NCBI GenBank assembly: GCA_965203505.1
Contig: OZ241880.1
Coordinates: 62,001-126,000, forward strand
DNA length: 64,000 bases
Direction of reading: 5' to 3'
Source: Bin127 sp965203505
GTDB lineage: Bacteria; Chloroflexota; Dehalococcoidia; Lucifugimonadales; Lucifugimonadaceae
Shown here: positions 43,691-53,649 of the stretch, one piece after another
Layout of the letters: every line of letters begins with the position of its first letter
Position numbering within the stretch: the stretch's first letter is position 1
Notes under the pieces: model-generated
What the model saw: the letters and a program-made list of their open reading frames with translations, nothing else
The model's database searches: none
What the model was told of the DNA's origin: nothing
Program-made: the position numbers and the translations under genes

Positions 43691-44448
43691 CTGTGCGCAA
43701 CGTCGCTCACGACGAGTATTACGGCATCCAAACGATCGGTATCACGAAGCAGTTCGGAGGTGTGAAGGCGCTAGATGATGTGACCCTTACGATCCCGATC
43801 TTCGGCATCACTAGCATCGTGGGACCCAACGGTTCCGGCAAATCGACCTTCGTGAATCTGTTGACTGGCGTCCTTCCTTACGACAGCGGCATTGTGCTCA
43901 TCGAATCCAATGCCTTCAAGGTCATCCACGCTCATGAGACGCCCGATCACGGCATAACTCGCACCTTCCAAGAGGTTCGCTTATTCGATCAGATGACGGT
44001 TTGGGACAACATGATGGTTGTGCTCACAAACCGGAAACTCTTTCCTTCGATGTTCGAACGCTCCAAGACCGAGCATGCGGAAAAGGCCGACGCGATTCTG
44101 AAGCAGGTCGGGATGTGGGAGAAGCGGGATTCGATGGCAGGCGAGTTGTCCTACGGTCAACGTAAACTGCTCGAGATTGGACGGGCGATGGCCCTGGACG
44201 TGCAGGTCTATATTCTCGATGAGCCTTTCGCCGGGCTGTTCCCGCAGATGCTCGAAAGAGTCAAAGAACTTTTGCGAGACCTCCGTTCCAGCGGGCGTAC
44301 CGTCGTCTTCATCTCACACAACATGGACATCGTGCGAGAATTATCCGATCACATCATCGTGCTCGAAAGCGGCAAGTTTCTTTTGGCGGGTGAAGTCGAA
44401 GATATCCTCAATCGCCCCGAGGTCATCCGAGCATACCTCGGAACGTAA
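43687..44448 (+). CDS. LivG-like ABC ATPase
   Basis: 253 residues. GPNGSGKST (Walker A), GITRTFQEVRLFDQMTVWDNMMV, signature LSYGQRKLLEIGRAMA, Walker B VYILDEPFAGLFP, and FISHNMDIVRELSDHIIVLESGK. Overlaps livM by 4 bases. Confidence 0.93.
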   Translation: MTVRNVAHDEYYGIQTIGITKQFGGVKALDDVTLTIPIFGITSIVGPNGSGKSTFVNLLTGVLPYDSGIVLIESNAFKVIHAHETPDHGITRTFQEVRLFDQMTVWDNMMVVLTNRKLFPSMFERSKTEHAEKADAILKQVGMWEKRDSMAGELSYGQRKLLEIGRAMALDVQVYILDEPFAGLFPQMLERVKELLRDLRSSGRTVVFISHNMDIVRELSDHIIVLESGKFLLAGEVEDILNRPEVIRAYLGT

Positions 44449-44473
44449 AGCACTTTAAGGTACTGTCACAAAG

Positions 44474-45271
44474 ATGATTGAACAAAAGGACAGACAGACC
44501 AAGATCCGGGAAGACGACGCAGAGGAGGCATCGCATCTCCTGGAGTTGATCGATATCTCCGTGCACTATGGAGCCGTTATCGGGCTGGACAAGGTTTCGA
44601 TACAGGTCGACAAAGGTGAACTGGTCGCGGTGATGGGCCCCAACGGTGCCGGCAAATCCACAGTATTGAAGGCAATTATGGGGCTGGCTCCAGTTGTGGG
44701 AGGAACCGTGTTTTTGCGCGGCCAAACCTTGGATGTTGCGACGCATGAAATCGTCAAACAAGGCATCTCGTTCGTGCCTCAAGGTAGAAGAGTTTTCACC
44801 CACCTCACGATCGAAGAGAACCTTAAGATGGGGTGTTTGCACGTCGACGACCGAAACGAGCAAGAAAGACGCTTGGAATCGGTTTTAGACCTGTTTCCAG
44901 TGTTGCGAACCAAAAGCCGCGACTACGCCAGCGCGATGTCGGGTGGACAGCAACAGATGCTCGCAATCGGTCGCGGACTGATGGCTGACCCGGACGTGCT
45001 GCTCCTTGACGAGCCTACTTTAGGTTTGGCACCGATCATCGTCAAAGAGGTTTTCGAGAAAGTCTCGGAGATCAGCCAAGTTCTAAGGACCACGATTTTG
45101 GTCGTAGAACACAACATCAAAGGGATTCTGGACATCGCGGACCGGGCCTATGTGCTGAACAACGGAAGGGTTGCACATGCCGGGACGCCTCAGACGGTGC
45201 AAGAGACCGATATTTTGACGGATGTGTTCTTGGGTAGGGTTGATGCAGCCGATGATGATGGGAACCAGTAG
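44474..45271 (+). CDS. LivF-like ABC ATPase
   Basis: 265 residues. GPNGAGKST, ISFVPQGRRVFTHLTIEENLKMG, signature MSGGQQQMLAIGRGLM, Walker B LLLDEPTLGLAP, LVVEHNIKGILDIADRAYVLNNG. The N-terminal ~25 residues are acidic and hydrophilic beyond the usual start. Completes the two-ATPase, two-permease importer. Confidence 0.93.
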   Translation: MIEQKDRQTKIREDDAEEASHLLELIDISVHYGAVIGLDKVSIQVDKGELVAVMGPNGAGKSTVLKAIMGLAPVVGGTVFLRGQTLDVATHEIVKQGISFVPQGRRVFTHLTIEENLKMGCLHVDDRNEQERRLESVLDLFPVLRTKSRDYASAMSGGQQQMLAIGRGLMADPDVLLLDEPTLGLAPIIVKEVFEKVSEISQVLRTTILVVEHNIKGILDIADRAYVLNNGRVAHAGTPQTVQETDILTDVFLGRVDAADDDGNQ

Positions 45272-45298
45272 TGATTCCAATCTGAGGTGTCTCGACCA

Positions 45299-46195
45299 AT
45301 GTCGACGCAGGCAGGCTCCCTCAGCACAACCATGACATCTCACGCTGACGTCTCACTACCTTCGGTTTCGGAGACTTTGGAACACGTCACAGAAATCATC
45401 GCGAACTCCAACTACGTCGTCGCGATGACCGGTGCAGGGATGTCTGTCGAGAGTGGCATTCCGCCGTTCCGCGGCACTGATGGACTGTGGACGAAGTACG
45501 GAACACCGCCGATGGATGGCTATCGGCAGTTCAAGTCAGACCCGGAAGCGTACTGGAGTCGTCAAGTCAACGCTCAGATCGACGATCATATCCTGGAGCT
45601 GCGTGAGGCATTACGAAATGCCAAACCTCACGGAGGACACTTCGCTTTAGTTGAACTCGTCAAGCGCGGTCACATCAGATCTGTTATCACCCAGAACATC
45701 GACGGACTTGATCTGAAAGCGGGGATGGGCGATGCACTGATTGAGATCCACGGCAATCGATCTCGGCTGAGGTGCATCGGCTGTTCGAAACGCACCGACC
45801 TAAACGATTTCGTGCCTCTATTCGTTCCGGATCCATGCGATGAGTGCGGTCAACCGGTCAAATTCGACGCGGTAATGTTTGGTGAGCCGATAGTGCCCGA
45901 AGTCCTCTCCGCGGCGAAGGCAGAAATCGAACGTGCGGACTGTGTGGTCGCAATTGGGACTTCGGCAACGGTGAGGCCAGCAAGCGGATTGTTGTGGGCG
46001 GCCAAGCACCGATCCAAAGGCAATCATTCAAACGGAAACGGCCATCTTCCCGATGCCCGACTTATCGAGATCAATCCCAAACCCACGAAACTCAGTTCAA
46101 TTTGCGACGTTGTCGTCAGGGAAACCGCAGGACGAGGCGTGCCTGCGCTTCTGGGTGCGCTAGAACTGGAATCCCCGCGGTCCAAAGCGCCTTAG
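45299..46195 (+). CDS. Sir2-family NAD-dependent protein deacylase
   Basis: 298 residues from ATG 45299 (GTG 45287 alternative). Signature blocks: GAGMSVESGIPPFRG, TQNIDGLDLKAG, the catalytic His in EIHGNRSRLRC, a Cys4 zinc site (RCIGC ... DPCDECG), VMFGEPIVP, GTSATVRPASGLLWAA, and INPKPT. A ~25-residue N-terminal extension precedes the domain. Located just after the amino-acid importer. Confidence 0.95.
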   Translation: MSTQAGSLSTTMTSHADVSLPSVSETLEHVTEIIANSNYVVAMTGAGMSVESGIPPFRGTDGLWTKYGTPPMDGYRQFKSDPEAYWSRQVNAQIDDHILELREALRNAKPHGGHFALVELVKRGHIRSVITQNIDGLDLKAGMGDALIEIHGNRSRLRCIGCSKRTDLNDFVPLFVPDPCDECGQPVKFDAVMFGEPIVPEVLSAAKAEIERADCVVAIGTSATVRPASGLLWAAKHRSKGNHSNGNGHLPDARLIEINPKPTKLSSICDVVVRETAGRGVPALLGALELESPRSKAP

Positions 46196-46214
46196 CCCGA
46201 TGTTCGAGACCGGG

Positions 46215-46880
46215 TTAAATCAGATGCGCGTCTCGCTTTCGAATCAACATCATTCCGTCACGTACCGTCAGCATCACATTGGTGACCCTGTCGTCGTTCT
46301 GGACAATTTCATTTAGCTTCTTGATCGACCCCGTTGCGTTGGTTTCCAGATCGTCTTCTGGATCGTCTGGTCCCAATACGCGGCCACCCCACAAAACGTT
46401 ATCAACCACGATCAACCCCCGAGGCGCCAACAATCCAAGAGCCTTTTCGTAGTAGACCGGATAGTTCTGCTTGTCTGCGTCGATGAACACAACGTCGAAG
46501 TGGGGCGACAAGGTGTCGAGTGTTTCAGTCGCCGGCGCCAGACGAAGATCGATCTTTTTTCCTGCCGGATGCCGCGCCCAATGCTTGCGAGCAATGGCGG
46601 TGAACTCTTCGCTCACGTCGCACGTAATCAACTCGCCGTCCTCGGGCAACGCCGACGCCATCATCAGGGCGCTGTAACCGACAAACGTCCCGACTTCCAA
46701 GACGCGTTTGGCGTTGCTGATCGTCACCAAAGTGTTGAGGAAGTAGCCGACTGTGCGTCCGGACATCATGCCCGCGGCTCCCGTGGATTGCACATCTACG
46801 GCAATATCGTTGAACACACTGTCCGGAACAGTTGTGTGCGATGTCGCGTATTCGTCGATTCCTTCAGGGAAATCAAGCAT
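46215..46880 (-). CDS. Class I AdoMet O-methyltransferase (CCoAOMT-like)
   Basis: 221 residues. VLEVGTFVGYSALMMASALPEDGELITCDVSEEF (motif I and acidic residue), FDVVFIDADKQNYPVYYEKALGLLAPRGLIVVDNVLWGGRV (catalytic and metal region) are hallmark caffeoyl-CoA/catechol O-methyltransferase blocks; bacterial members act on various hydroxylated substrates. ATG 46880. Convergent with the sirtuin with 19 bases between stops. Confidence 0.9.
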   Translation of the reverse strand: MLDFPEGIDEYATSHTTVPDSVFNDIAVDVQSTGAAGMMSGRTVGYFLNTLVTISNAKRVLEVGTFVGYSALMMASALPEDGELITCDVSEEFTAIARKHWARHPAGKKIDLRLAPATETLDTLSPHFDVVFIDADKQNYPVYYEKALGLLAPRGLIVVDNVLWGGRVLGPDDPEDDLETNATGSIKKLNEIVQNDDRVTNVMLTVRDGMMLIRKRDAHLI

Positions 46881-46919
46881 TGACGCCGGGTCCTTTCGTT
46901 AGGTTGCCAGTTTTACCTG

Positions 46920-47336
46920 TCAGGTCAATGCGCCAATCACGACGCCCGACACGGTTATGAGCACAGCTGAGTGCCCCGCTTGGATAAGCACCAATTGGTT
47001 CTTGTTGGCGAACATGTAGTGCGGCGCAATCGCCATCGCGGTTACACCCACGCCTACCAGCAATCCAACCACTAGGCCGTTCATGACACCGCCGCCTATA
47101 TTGCTTAAAAGGAGCGCGATCACGATGTTCGATATCAAAGCCATGACAAACGTGATTATGTATGTCACAGGCGTTCCCGCTCCTTGCAAGTCCTCTTCGG
47201 TCAAGCCTTCACCTTCCATCCATTTGTTTCCGAACACTCTCGGCATGTACCAGACCATCGACAACACCATGTACAACACAGCGCCGATCGCTACTCCGAT
47301 CCATTGTTGTCCCGAAACGGCGAATTCCAAATCCAT
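46920..47336 (-). CDS. DUF1761-family membrane protein
   Basis: 138 residues with four hydrophobic segments (GVAIGAVLYMVLSMVWYMP, TYIITFVMALISNIVIALLL, VVGLLVGVGVTAMAIAPH, LVLIQAGHSAVLITVSGVVIGA). The WYMPRVFGNKWMEG loop is characteristic of DUF1761 proteins. Function unknown. Confidence 0.85.
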   Translation of the reverse strand: MDLEFAVSGQQWIGVAIGAVLYMVLSMVWYMPRVFGNKWMEGEGLTEEDLQGAGTPVTYIITFVMALISNIVIALLLSNIGGGVMNGLVVGLLVGVGVTAMAIAPHYMFANKNQLVLIQAGHSAVLITVSGVVIGALT

Positions 47337-47588
47337 CTCGACCTCCTTGAAAAAAAGACACGCTTAGGTTGCTGCCACGCGTATTTTAGTCCACATGGGC
47401 GATCCGCCTCGAACCGCGGTAGCGGTGTTCGCGATTTCCGACCGGTGAGCCGCGCGCAACTAAGCATTCCTATAAACTGTTTCCAACTATACGAGCACCG
47501 CCAAGTACGGAAATCGCAATGTTTCTGCTTCGTGAACTCGTAGATCCGACTGACGACGATGCCGATGCGTCACGAAAGGAGTCTTGTG

Positions 47589-49355
47589 ATGCGAACACTG
47601 TTTCGCCACGATCCCCGAACGCTCTTACTGATTCTAGGGAGTACCCTCCTGATTCCCATAGCAGCCTTCGCCGCGGTTGCTTGTACCGACGATTCGGGCC
47701 CCGCGGCGGAAGGCACAGTGACCATCGCCGTCGGCGAGGTGCCACCGTTGATTCAGGAGCCGCGAAGAGACATCAGGGCCACTGGCGGGATCGGAAAAGA
47801 CCTGTCGATTTACGAGACGATCGTGCGAGCCCCGCACGTTGCTCCGCCGACACCACCACCCCAAGATCACACGGCATACTCGCCTGACGACCTCGGGCTT
47901 GCCGAATCTTGGTCAGTTGCCTCCGACTTTAACAGCATCACCTTCACGATCCGCGAAGATGTCGCTTGGCACAACAACGGAGGTGACTGGGGTGATCTGA
48001 CTACCGAAGACGTAGCGTTTTCATTCAACTCAGCCTTTGCCCCAGATTCGGTTAACAATGGCGCTGAAGAGATCGGTCCCGAGATGAAGGTCGGTTTCGA
48101 CGTCATTGATGACCGGCAAGTGCGTCAAAACATCGAGCCAGGTGGATTCGACCCGACATGGGCATGGTTGCAAGGCAACGCCGGTTTTAACGGCATAGTA
48201 GTCGTAAGCAAAATGGCGTTCGACGAACTGGGCGCGGAAGGATTTGGCACCACCGCTGTTGGTACTGGCAAATACCAAGTCGCCGAATGGACCGCTGACG
48301 ATATCGTGGTTCTCGAGTCTGTCCGCGATCACTGGACCGGTATCGAACCCATGGTTGGAACCGTCAGAATTGTGCACATGCCGGAAGCCGCATCGCGTGA
48401 AGCGGCTCTACGTACGGGCGAAATCGATATCGGCGAGTTGAGCCCTCAGGTTATCAACCAAGTCGTAAATGACATCGGCGGAAGAGTCCAAGAGATAGGT
48501 ATCGCTCGACCCCAGGGTTTCCAGATGGCTGGCAACTACTGGTCAACCAACTGTTCCGACTGCGAAGGCGGCCAGATGCCGCGTCCCGGATGGGAAGAAG
48601 GCCTCGCGGAAGGATTCCCGTGGATTGGCGACCCAGGCGATGCAACGTCGATGGAAAACGCTCGGAAGGTTCGATGGGCCATGGCCATGGCGGTAAACCG
48701 AGAGTCGATCATCGAAAACGTCCTTGATGGACTTGGCCGCGTTATCTACGCGTGGCAGAACATCCTTCCGGACGACCCGAGCCACAAAGCCGAATGGGTA
48801 ATCCCGTACGACGTCGCGATGGCCAAGCAGTACATGGCTGATGCTGGTGTCGCCGATGGTTTCGAAATGGAAATTTGGGTGCCCAGCACCTTCTCGCCAG
48901 GCACGATCGCAGCCGCCGAAGCAACTGCTGAGATGTGGCGCAGCGACCTCGGGATAAACGTGACGATTGACCGCACCGAATACGGCGCGCGACGCCCGCA
49001 GACAGTGGACAAGACGATCAACGTCCCGTTCACCCACGGCATCAACTGGATCCCGGGTGCCACCTCGGCCAGATACATCTGCGCCGCGGCTGGGCACATC
49101 GTGGGATTCACGATGGAGCAGGACGTCTGCGACGTCGGTCTCTCCAACGCGACCGAGCGTGACCTGAACCAGCGCATTGCGAACAACATCGCAGTGCAAG
49201 ACTATCTGTCACACCAGATGCTGTTCTTGCCGATGTTCCAGCACAGCGCAAACCTCTTCGCTGTTGCATCTAGGGTGACCGGGTGGGACCCCTACAACTC
49301 GCAAGACGTGCTGCCCAACCGACCTGAGTCGCTAGTAGTCGCTGACGACGAATAG
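47589..49355 (+). CDS. Peptide-type ABC binding lipoprotein (OppA/DppA-like)
   Basis: 588 residues from ATG 47589 (GGAG-type site in GAAAGGAGTCTTGTG). Signal with lipobox AAVAC (Cys32), then a class C substrate-binding fold: KDLSIYETIVRAPH, LAESWSVASDFNSITFTIREDVAWHNNGGDWGDLTTEDVAFSF, GTGKYQVAEWTADDIVVLESV. Binds oligopeptides or similar by family. The permease genes follow after a strong hairpin. Confidence 0.92.
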   Translation: MRTLFRHDPRTLLLILGSTLLIPIAAFAAVACTDDSGPAAEGTVTIAVGEVPPLIQEPRRDIRATGGIGKDLSIYETIVRAPHVAPPTPPPQDHTAYSPDDLGLAESWSVASDFNSITFTIREDVAWHNNGGDWGDLTTEDVAFSFNSAFAPDSVNNGAEEIGPEMKVGFDVIDDRQVRQNIEPGGFDPTWAWLQGNAGFNGIVVVSKMAFDELGAEGFGTTAVGTGKYQVAEWTADDIVVLESVRDHWTGIEPMVGTVRIVHMPEAASREAALRTGEIDIGELSPQVINQVVNDIGGRVQEIGIARPQGFQMAGNYWSTNCSDCEGGQMPRPGWEEGLAEGFPWIGDPGDATSMENARKVRWAMAMAVNRESIIENVLDGLGRVIYAWQNILPDDPSHKAEWVIPYDVAMAKQYMADAGVADGFEMEIWVPSTFSPGTIAAAEATAEMWRSDLGINVTIDRTEYGARRPQTVDKTINVPFTHGINWIPGATSARYICAAAGHIVGFTMEQDVCDVGLSNATERDLNQRIANNIAVQDYLSHQMLFLPMFQHSANLFAVASRVTGWDPYNSQDVLPNRPESLVVADDE

Positions 49356-49379
49356 GCGACGTTCAGAAACGTCTATATG

Positions 49380-49429
49380 GCCCTTGCCGCCGGATCCCAT
49401 CAAGAGGATAAGGGTCCGGCGGCAAGGGC
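49380..49429 (+). other. Strong intergenic stem-loop
   Basis: Arms GCCCTTGCCGCCGGA (49380-49394) and TCCGGCGGCAAGGGC (49415-49429) pair perfectly for 15 bp; inside, CCC/GGG continues the stem with one bulge. No T-run follows. It sits between the binding-protein gene and the permease genes, where such hairpins often stabilise the upstream mRNA or act as partial terminators. Confidence 0.8.
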
Positions 49430-49530
49430 AAACGCCCGTAATCTCTCACGGGTTCAGGATGCCGTACACTCGTTTCACCGCCGCGGTGGAATTCGGCGGA
49501 CGGTAGTTACACCCGAATTGGAACCGATCT

Positions 49531-50460
49531 GTGACTAGGTTTCTCATACGCCGAGCGATTTACATGGTTGCTGTGATGATTGGCATCTCGATGATCGTGT
49601 TCGGCCTGTCGAGACTCACCGGCGACCCTCGCTACCTGTACATGACCCAAGGGACCCGTTGGTCCCAAGAAGCATGGGATGCGAGGGGACGCGAACTCGG
49701 TCTCGACAAACCGATGGTCGTTCAGTATCTCGTGTGGGCCGGAAACGCGGTTCAAGGCGACTTCGGAAATTCCCTCTGGCACAAACGTAATTCCCTGCGC
49801 ATCATAATTGAGAAGCTACCCGCCACCCTTCAGCTTTCTGGTATCTCCTACTTGATGGCCGTAGTTCTCGGCGTAACCCTCGGCACAATTTCCGCTGTTA
49901 CGCGAGGATCGCTGATCGATATCGGAGTCCGGTCTTTCGCTCTCATAGGCCAAGCCGCACCGCCATTCTGGCTAGCTCTCATCCTGATCTTCTTCTTCGC
50001 AGTGTACCTAGACATCCTGCCGACCTCCCGACGGGGCGATTGGACTCACTACGTCTTGCCAGCCACAACTTTGGCGTGGTTGGGTTCCGCTGGGCTCGCG
50101 AGATTGACTCGATCATCCCTCTTGGAGGTTCTCGATAGCGAATACATAAAGTTGGCGCGAGCAAAGGGGGTATCAACTTCCAAGGTGATCCTCAAACACG
50201 CCCTCAAAAACGCGCTGATAGCGCCTCTAACCGTTGCCGCGATTCTCCTTGCCAGTTTCTTGTCCGGAACCGTTGTCGTCGAAACAGTCTTCGCTTGGCC
50301 GGGTCTGGGCAGGCTTGCTGTCGACGCCACCAAGAACAACGATTTTCCGCTGATAACTGGCATTACGGTCATATTCGCGGCGTTGTTCCTCTTATCCAGC
50401 CTTTTAGCTGATCTGCTTTACGCCTACATCGACCCCAGGATCCGCATCTATGATTCGTGA
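49531..50460 (+). CDS. Peptide ABC permease, DppB-like
   Basis: 309 residues from GTG 49531. MTRFLIRRAIYMVAVMIGISMIVFGLSRLTGDP (family start), SRTARGSLIDI-like loop region, EAA-type loop ARLTRSSLLEVLDSEYIKLARAKGVSTSKVILKHALKNALIAPLTV, and FAWPGLGRLAVDA. Overlaps the DppC gene by 11 bases. Confidence 0.92.
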   Translation: MTRFLIRRAIYMVAVMIGISMIVFGLSRLTGDPRYLYMTQGTRWSQEAWDARGRELGLDKPMVVQYLVWAGNAVQGDFGNSLWHKRNSLRIIIEKLPATLQLSGISYLMAVVLGVTLGTISAVTRGSLIDIGVRSFALIGQAAPPFWLALILIFFFAVYLDILPTSRRGDWTHYVLPATTLAWLGSAGLARLTRSSLLEVLDSEYIKLARAKGVSTSKVILKHALKNALIAPLTVAAILLASFLSGTVVVETVFAWPGLGRLAVDATKNNDFPLITGITVIFAALFLLSSLLADLLYAYIDPRIRIYDS

Positions 50461-51361
50461 CACTCCAATCGGCGATGCTTCGTTAGATCGGCCGAAGTCC
50501 CGAGTACCTGTCTTAGGGCAACTCTATCGATGGATACGGCGTTATCCGGTACTGCCGGTCATCATCGCCGTCGGACTTGCGGTAATGGCGATCTTCGCGC
50601 CATGGGTCGCTCCAAACCATCCGCTAGAGAGCGAACTCGATTTCTTGGCCGCACCGCCCGTGTGGATGGAGGGGGGCACTTGGGACTACATCCTCGGCGC
50701 CGACAAAATCGGACGCGATTTGCTGAGCCGGATTATCCACGGCTCCCGCATTTCCCTGTCGGTTGCATTTGTCGTCATTATTTGCGGCAGTTTGATTGGA
50801 AGCGCAATTGGTATCGCATCCGGCATGGCCGGTGGATTGTGGGACGAGATCGCCATGCGCGTTGTCGACCTCGTATACGCCACGCCCTTCCTGCTGATCG
50901 CCCTTGTAGCAGCGGTGGTCTTTGGAACCAGCTTCCAACTCGTACTCACGCTACTGACCATCTTTTCGTGGCCCATCTTCGCCCGACAGACCCGCGGTCT
51001 CACTCTCCAACTGAAGAACATGGACTACGTCTACAGCGCTCGCGTCGCGTCCGCATCAGAACTCCGCATCGCGTTTCGCCACATCATGCCGGGCGTGGTG
51101 AACACGGTGGTGGTGATCGCCACCCTCCAGATCGGGTCGCTGATCCTGACCGAGTCTGTGCTTTCCTACCTCGGAGTAGGCATCCCTGCGCCACAACCAG
51201 CGTGGGGCAGTATGGTCGCAGATGGAAGAGAGTTCATCACGACCGCATGGTGGGTGCCTGTGATGCCGGGTGCAGCCATCTTCCTCACCGTCTTCGCCTT
51301 CAACTTCATCGGTGACTGGCTGCGCGACTATCTCGATCCTCGGTTGCGGCAAATTCACTGA
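50450..51361 (+). CDS. Peptide ABC permease, DppC-like
   Basis: 303 residues. LGADKIGRDLLSRIIHGSRISLSVAFVV, ARQTRGLTLQLKNMDYVYSARVASASELRIAFRHIMPGVVNTV (EAA loop), LSYLGVGIPAPQPAWGSMVADGR. No DppD/DppF ATPase genes follow in the window, so the importer must use ATPases encoded elsewhere. Confidence 0.92.
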   Translation: MIRDTPIGDASLDRPKSRVPVLGQLYRWIRRYPVLPVIIAVGLAVMAIFAPWVAPNHPLESELDFLAAPPVWMEGGTWDYILGADKIGRDLLSRIIHGSRISLSVAFVVIICGSLIGSAIGIASGMAGGLWDEIAMRVVDLVYATPFLLIALVAAVVFGTSFQLVLTLLTIFSWPIFARQTRGLTLQLKNMDYVYSARVASASELRIAFRHIMPGVVNTVVVIATLQIGSLILTESVLSYLGVGIPAPQPAWGSMVADGREFITTAWWVPVMPGAAIFLTVFAFNFIGDWLRDYLDPRLRQIH

Positions 51362-51570
51362 ATAGCCAACGATCGAATGGGGGCTTCACCTGACTTGCCC
51401 AGCGAGTACAAACACCTCGCCTACGATCCAATCTCAACCCATCTAAGACCGCTTCGTCTCTCGCTCCCCACTCAGTTTATTGACCGATGTACGACCTAAC
51501 GTAGGCGGAGTCTTCCTTGGTTTCTTGCCACGAGAGTTGATGACAAAAACGTGTTTTGTTTTTCGTCGTA

Positions 51571-52275
51571 CTACCATTCTTTATCCTCATTGTCCTGACT
51601 CAGATCATACACTGTTGCGACTTGCCACAGGTAGGTTGCGGCACCGTCATCACGCGAGGAGGATTCAGCGTCCGTGGTTTCGTCTTGATCGTCGCTGGTC
51701 GCGTCCGTCCGACTGAAATACGAATAGATCAGCACGGTTTTAAACCAAGATGGAACTACAAATTCAACAACGTCTCGATCTGTACCACCGGGTTCGATCA
51801 CGAACCCTCGTTCGGGCCATCGGTTCTCCGTCTGCGAATACATAGGCCATTCCAAATAATTCTGGTCGTCCTCGTTTTTGGAGTATTCGTCTAAAACCCG
51901 CTCGATTTCATTGTCCGACACGGGAGCGATGACTTGGATCCGGTGTAACGCACTGCGAATCTCGACGGCCACGTTCGAGGAATTTCGCAAATTGGCGGTG
52001 ACATCGATATGAGTGTAGTTCGGACCGATTCTCCGATGTTGGATCCTTTGGTCAATCGTCAAGTGCGGTTCAAACTCTCTGAACAATTCCAATTTGTACA
52101 AAGCGAATACACCCCCCAAACCAATCGCCAATACCGTGGCTACCGACTGCACCATGTTCAACGCTTTTGAGTGCCCGACATCTAGCAACCACCCAAGCGC
52201 GATCACGATAGCGATCACGCCGGAAACCGACAAGAAAAACCAAAGTAGGATACGAATGCGAGTTCGTTTTTGCAC
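51571..52275 (-). CDS. Hypothetical membrane protein
   Basis: About 234 residues from GTG 52275 (a TTG at 52347 would add 24). Two hydrophobic segments near the N-terminus (LLWFFLSVSGVIAIVIALGWLL and VQSVATVLAIGLGGVFALY), then a soluble domain (FEPHLTIDQRIQHRRIGPNYTHIDVTANLRNSSNVAVEIRSALHRIQVI) with an acidic tail. Not recognised. Convergent with the DppC gene. Confidence 0.6.
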   Translation of the reverse strand: MQKRTRIRILLWFFLSVSGVIAIVIALGWLLDVGHSKALNMVQSVATVLAIGLGGVFALYKLELFREFEPHLTIDQRIQHRRIGPNYTHIDVTANLRNSSNVAVEIRSALHRIQVIAPVSDNEIERVLDEYSKNEDDQNYLEWPMYSQTENRWPERGFVIEPGGTDRDVVEFVVPSWFKTVLIYSYFSRTDATSDDQDETTDAESSSRDDGAATYLWQVATVYDLSQDNEDKEW

Positions 52276-52397
52276 GACACCATCGTAGCATCCAGTGCCA
52301 TGAACGGTATACGCTGCTGGAGTAGCGATGCTCGCGCAAAAATCCAACCCAGTAAACTACCCCCATCAACCAACACGATCGTTAAAGGCAAGCAGCC

Positions 52398-53603
52398 ATG
52401 AAAATCACCGATGTAAAAACCCACGTCGTAAAGATGCCGTCGACGATGCCGTGGGTCTTCGTAAGCGTTGAAACCGACGAGGGTGTCACTGGATGGGGTG
52501 AGTGCACCGACTACCTGTCGAATCCAGAGCTGGTTCGGGGCATCGATGCCGTCAAACGCTTCGTCATCGGCCTCGACGCCTCCCATATTGAAGAGATCTG
52601 GCAACGCATTTTCCACATGTACTCGGATCTCAACGGCAGAGGCTACGTCTCGCACCTGATCAGCGCTATCGACATTGCCCTCTGGGACATCAAAGGCAAA
52701 GTCCTCGACCGTCCGATTTACGACCTCCTCGGAGGACCGGTCCGAGCATCCGTACCGCTATACACGCACGTGAGCGACACATCGCAAGGCGACACTTTCG
52801 AAGAACACCTCGAAGGAATGATGGCGGATGCGCGACGCACCAAGGAGATGGGTTTCGAAGCGATCAAGACCGATCCGTTCCCGTCGCGCCGTCAATACGG
52901 CAAATTCCGCGGAGCCTTCATGGTCGAAAGGCTCGACCCGGCTGCGATCCACGAATCGGTCCGGTGGATGGAAGGCCTCCGCGAAGCGGTCGGCGATGAA
53001 TACGAATTGATGATCGACGCCCACGGCCGTTTCGATGTCGCGTCAGCCATCGAAGCCTGCCGAGCAATGGAACACATCAACCTTGTCTGGCTCGAAGAAC
53101 CGATCCACGTCGAAAACCACAACGCTTTGAAACATGTCCGCGAAAATGTCAACGTTCCGCTCTGTGTCGGAGAACGCCACTTCACGCGTTGGGACTACTG
53201 GCAGATTCTGAACGACCGGTTGGTCGACTACATCATGCCCGACATCGCTTGGTGCGGAGGTATCAGCGAGATACGGCGCATAGCAGCCATGGCTGAGGTC
53301 GCGTACGTTCGGATTAGCCCGCACGACGCTTTAGGCCCGATAGCTATCGCCGCGAGTTTTCAGACATGCATGACTATGCCGAATCTTTACCGGGAAGAGT
53401 GCGTACACCACTGGTTCTCAGAATTCGAGAAACTGATCGACCCGATGTTCGACGTTCGAGACGGTCACATACACCCGAACGGACGGCCGGGTTTGGGCAT
53501 CGAGCCGATACCTGAGGCTTTAGAAGAGTTCAAAGTCGATGTCGATGCACCGGAGGCGCAGAGGACCGATTGGTACGGCGGGGCGAACGAAGACGATGAT
53601 TGA
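52398..53603 (+). CDS. Enolase-superfamily enzyme (galactonate-dehydratase-like), copy 3
   Basis: 401 residues. MKITDVKTHVVKMPSTMPWVFVSVETDEGVTGWGECTDY, SAIDIALWDIKGKVLDRPIYDLLGGPVR, AIKTDPF (barrel Lys), MIDAHGRFDVASAIEA, VWLEEPIHVEN, VGERHFTRWDYW, ISPHDALGP. Adjacent to a ThDP-dependent enzyme 46 bases downstream, which suggests a short pathway from a sugar acid. AAGGCAAGCAGCC precedes the ATG. Confidence 0.92.
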   Translation: MKITDVKTHVVKMPSTMPWVFVSVETDEGVTGWGECTDYLSNPELVRGIDAVKRFVIGLDASHIEEIWQRIFHMYSDLNGRGYVSHLISAIDIALWDIKGKVLDRPIYDLLGGPVRASVPLYTHVSDTSQGDTFEEHLEGMMADARRTKEMGFEAIKTDPFPSRRQYGKFRGAFMVERLDPAAIHESVRWMEGLREAVGDEYELMIDAHGRFDVASAIEACRAMEHINLVWLEEPIHVENHNALKHVRENVNVPLCVGERHFTRWDYWQILNDRLVDYIMPDIAWCGGISEIRRIAAMAEVAYVRISPHDALGPIAIAASFQTCMTMPNLYREECVHHWFSEFEKLIDPMFDVRDGHIHPNGRPGLGIEPIPEALEEFKVDVDAPEAQRTDWYGGANEDDD

Positions 53604-53649
53604 GTTTCAAGACTCGATCAGTCACGCGAGGTAGGCGAAGGATCGACGA

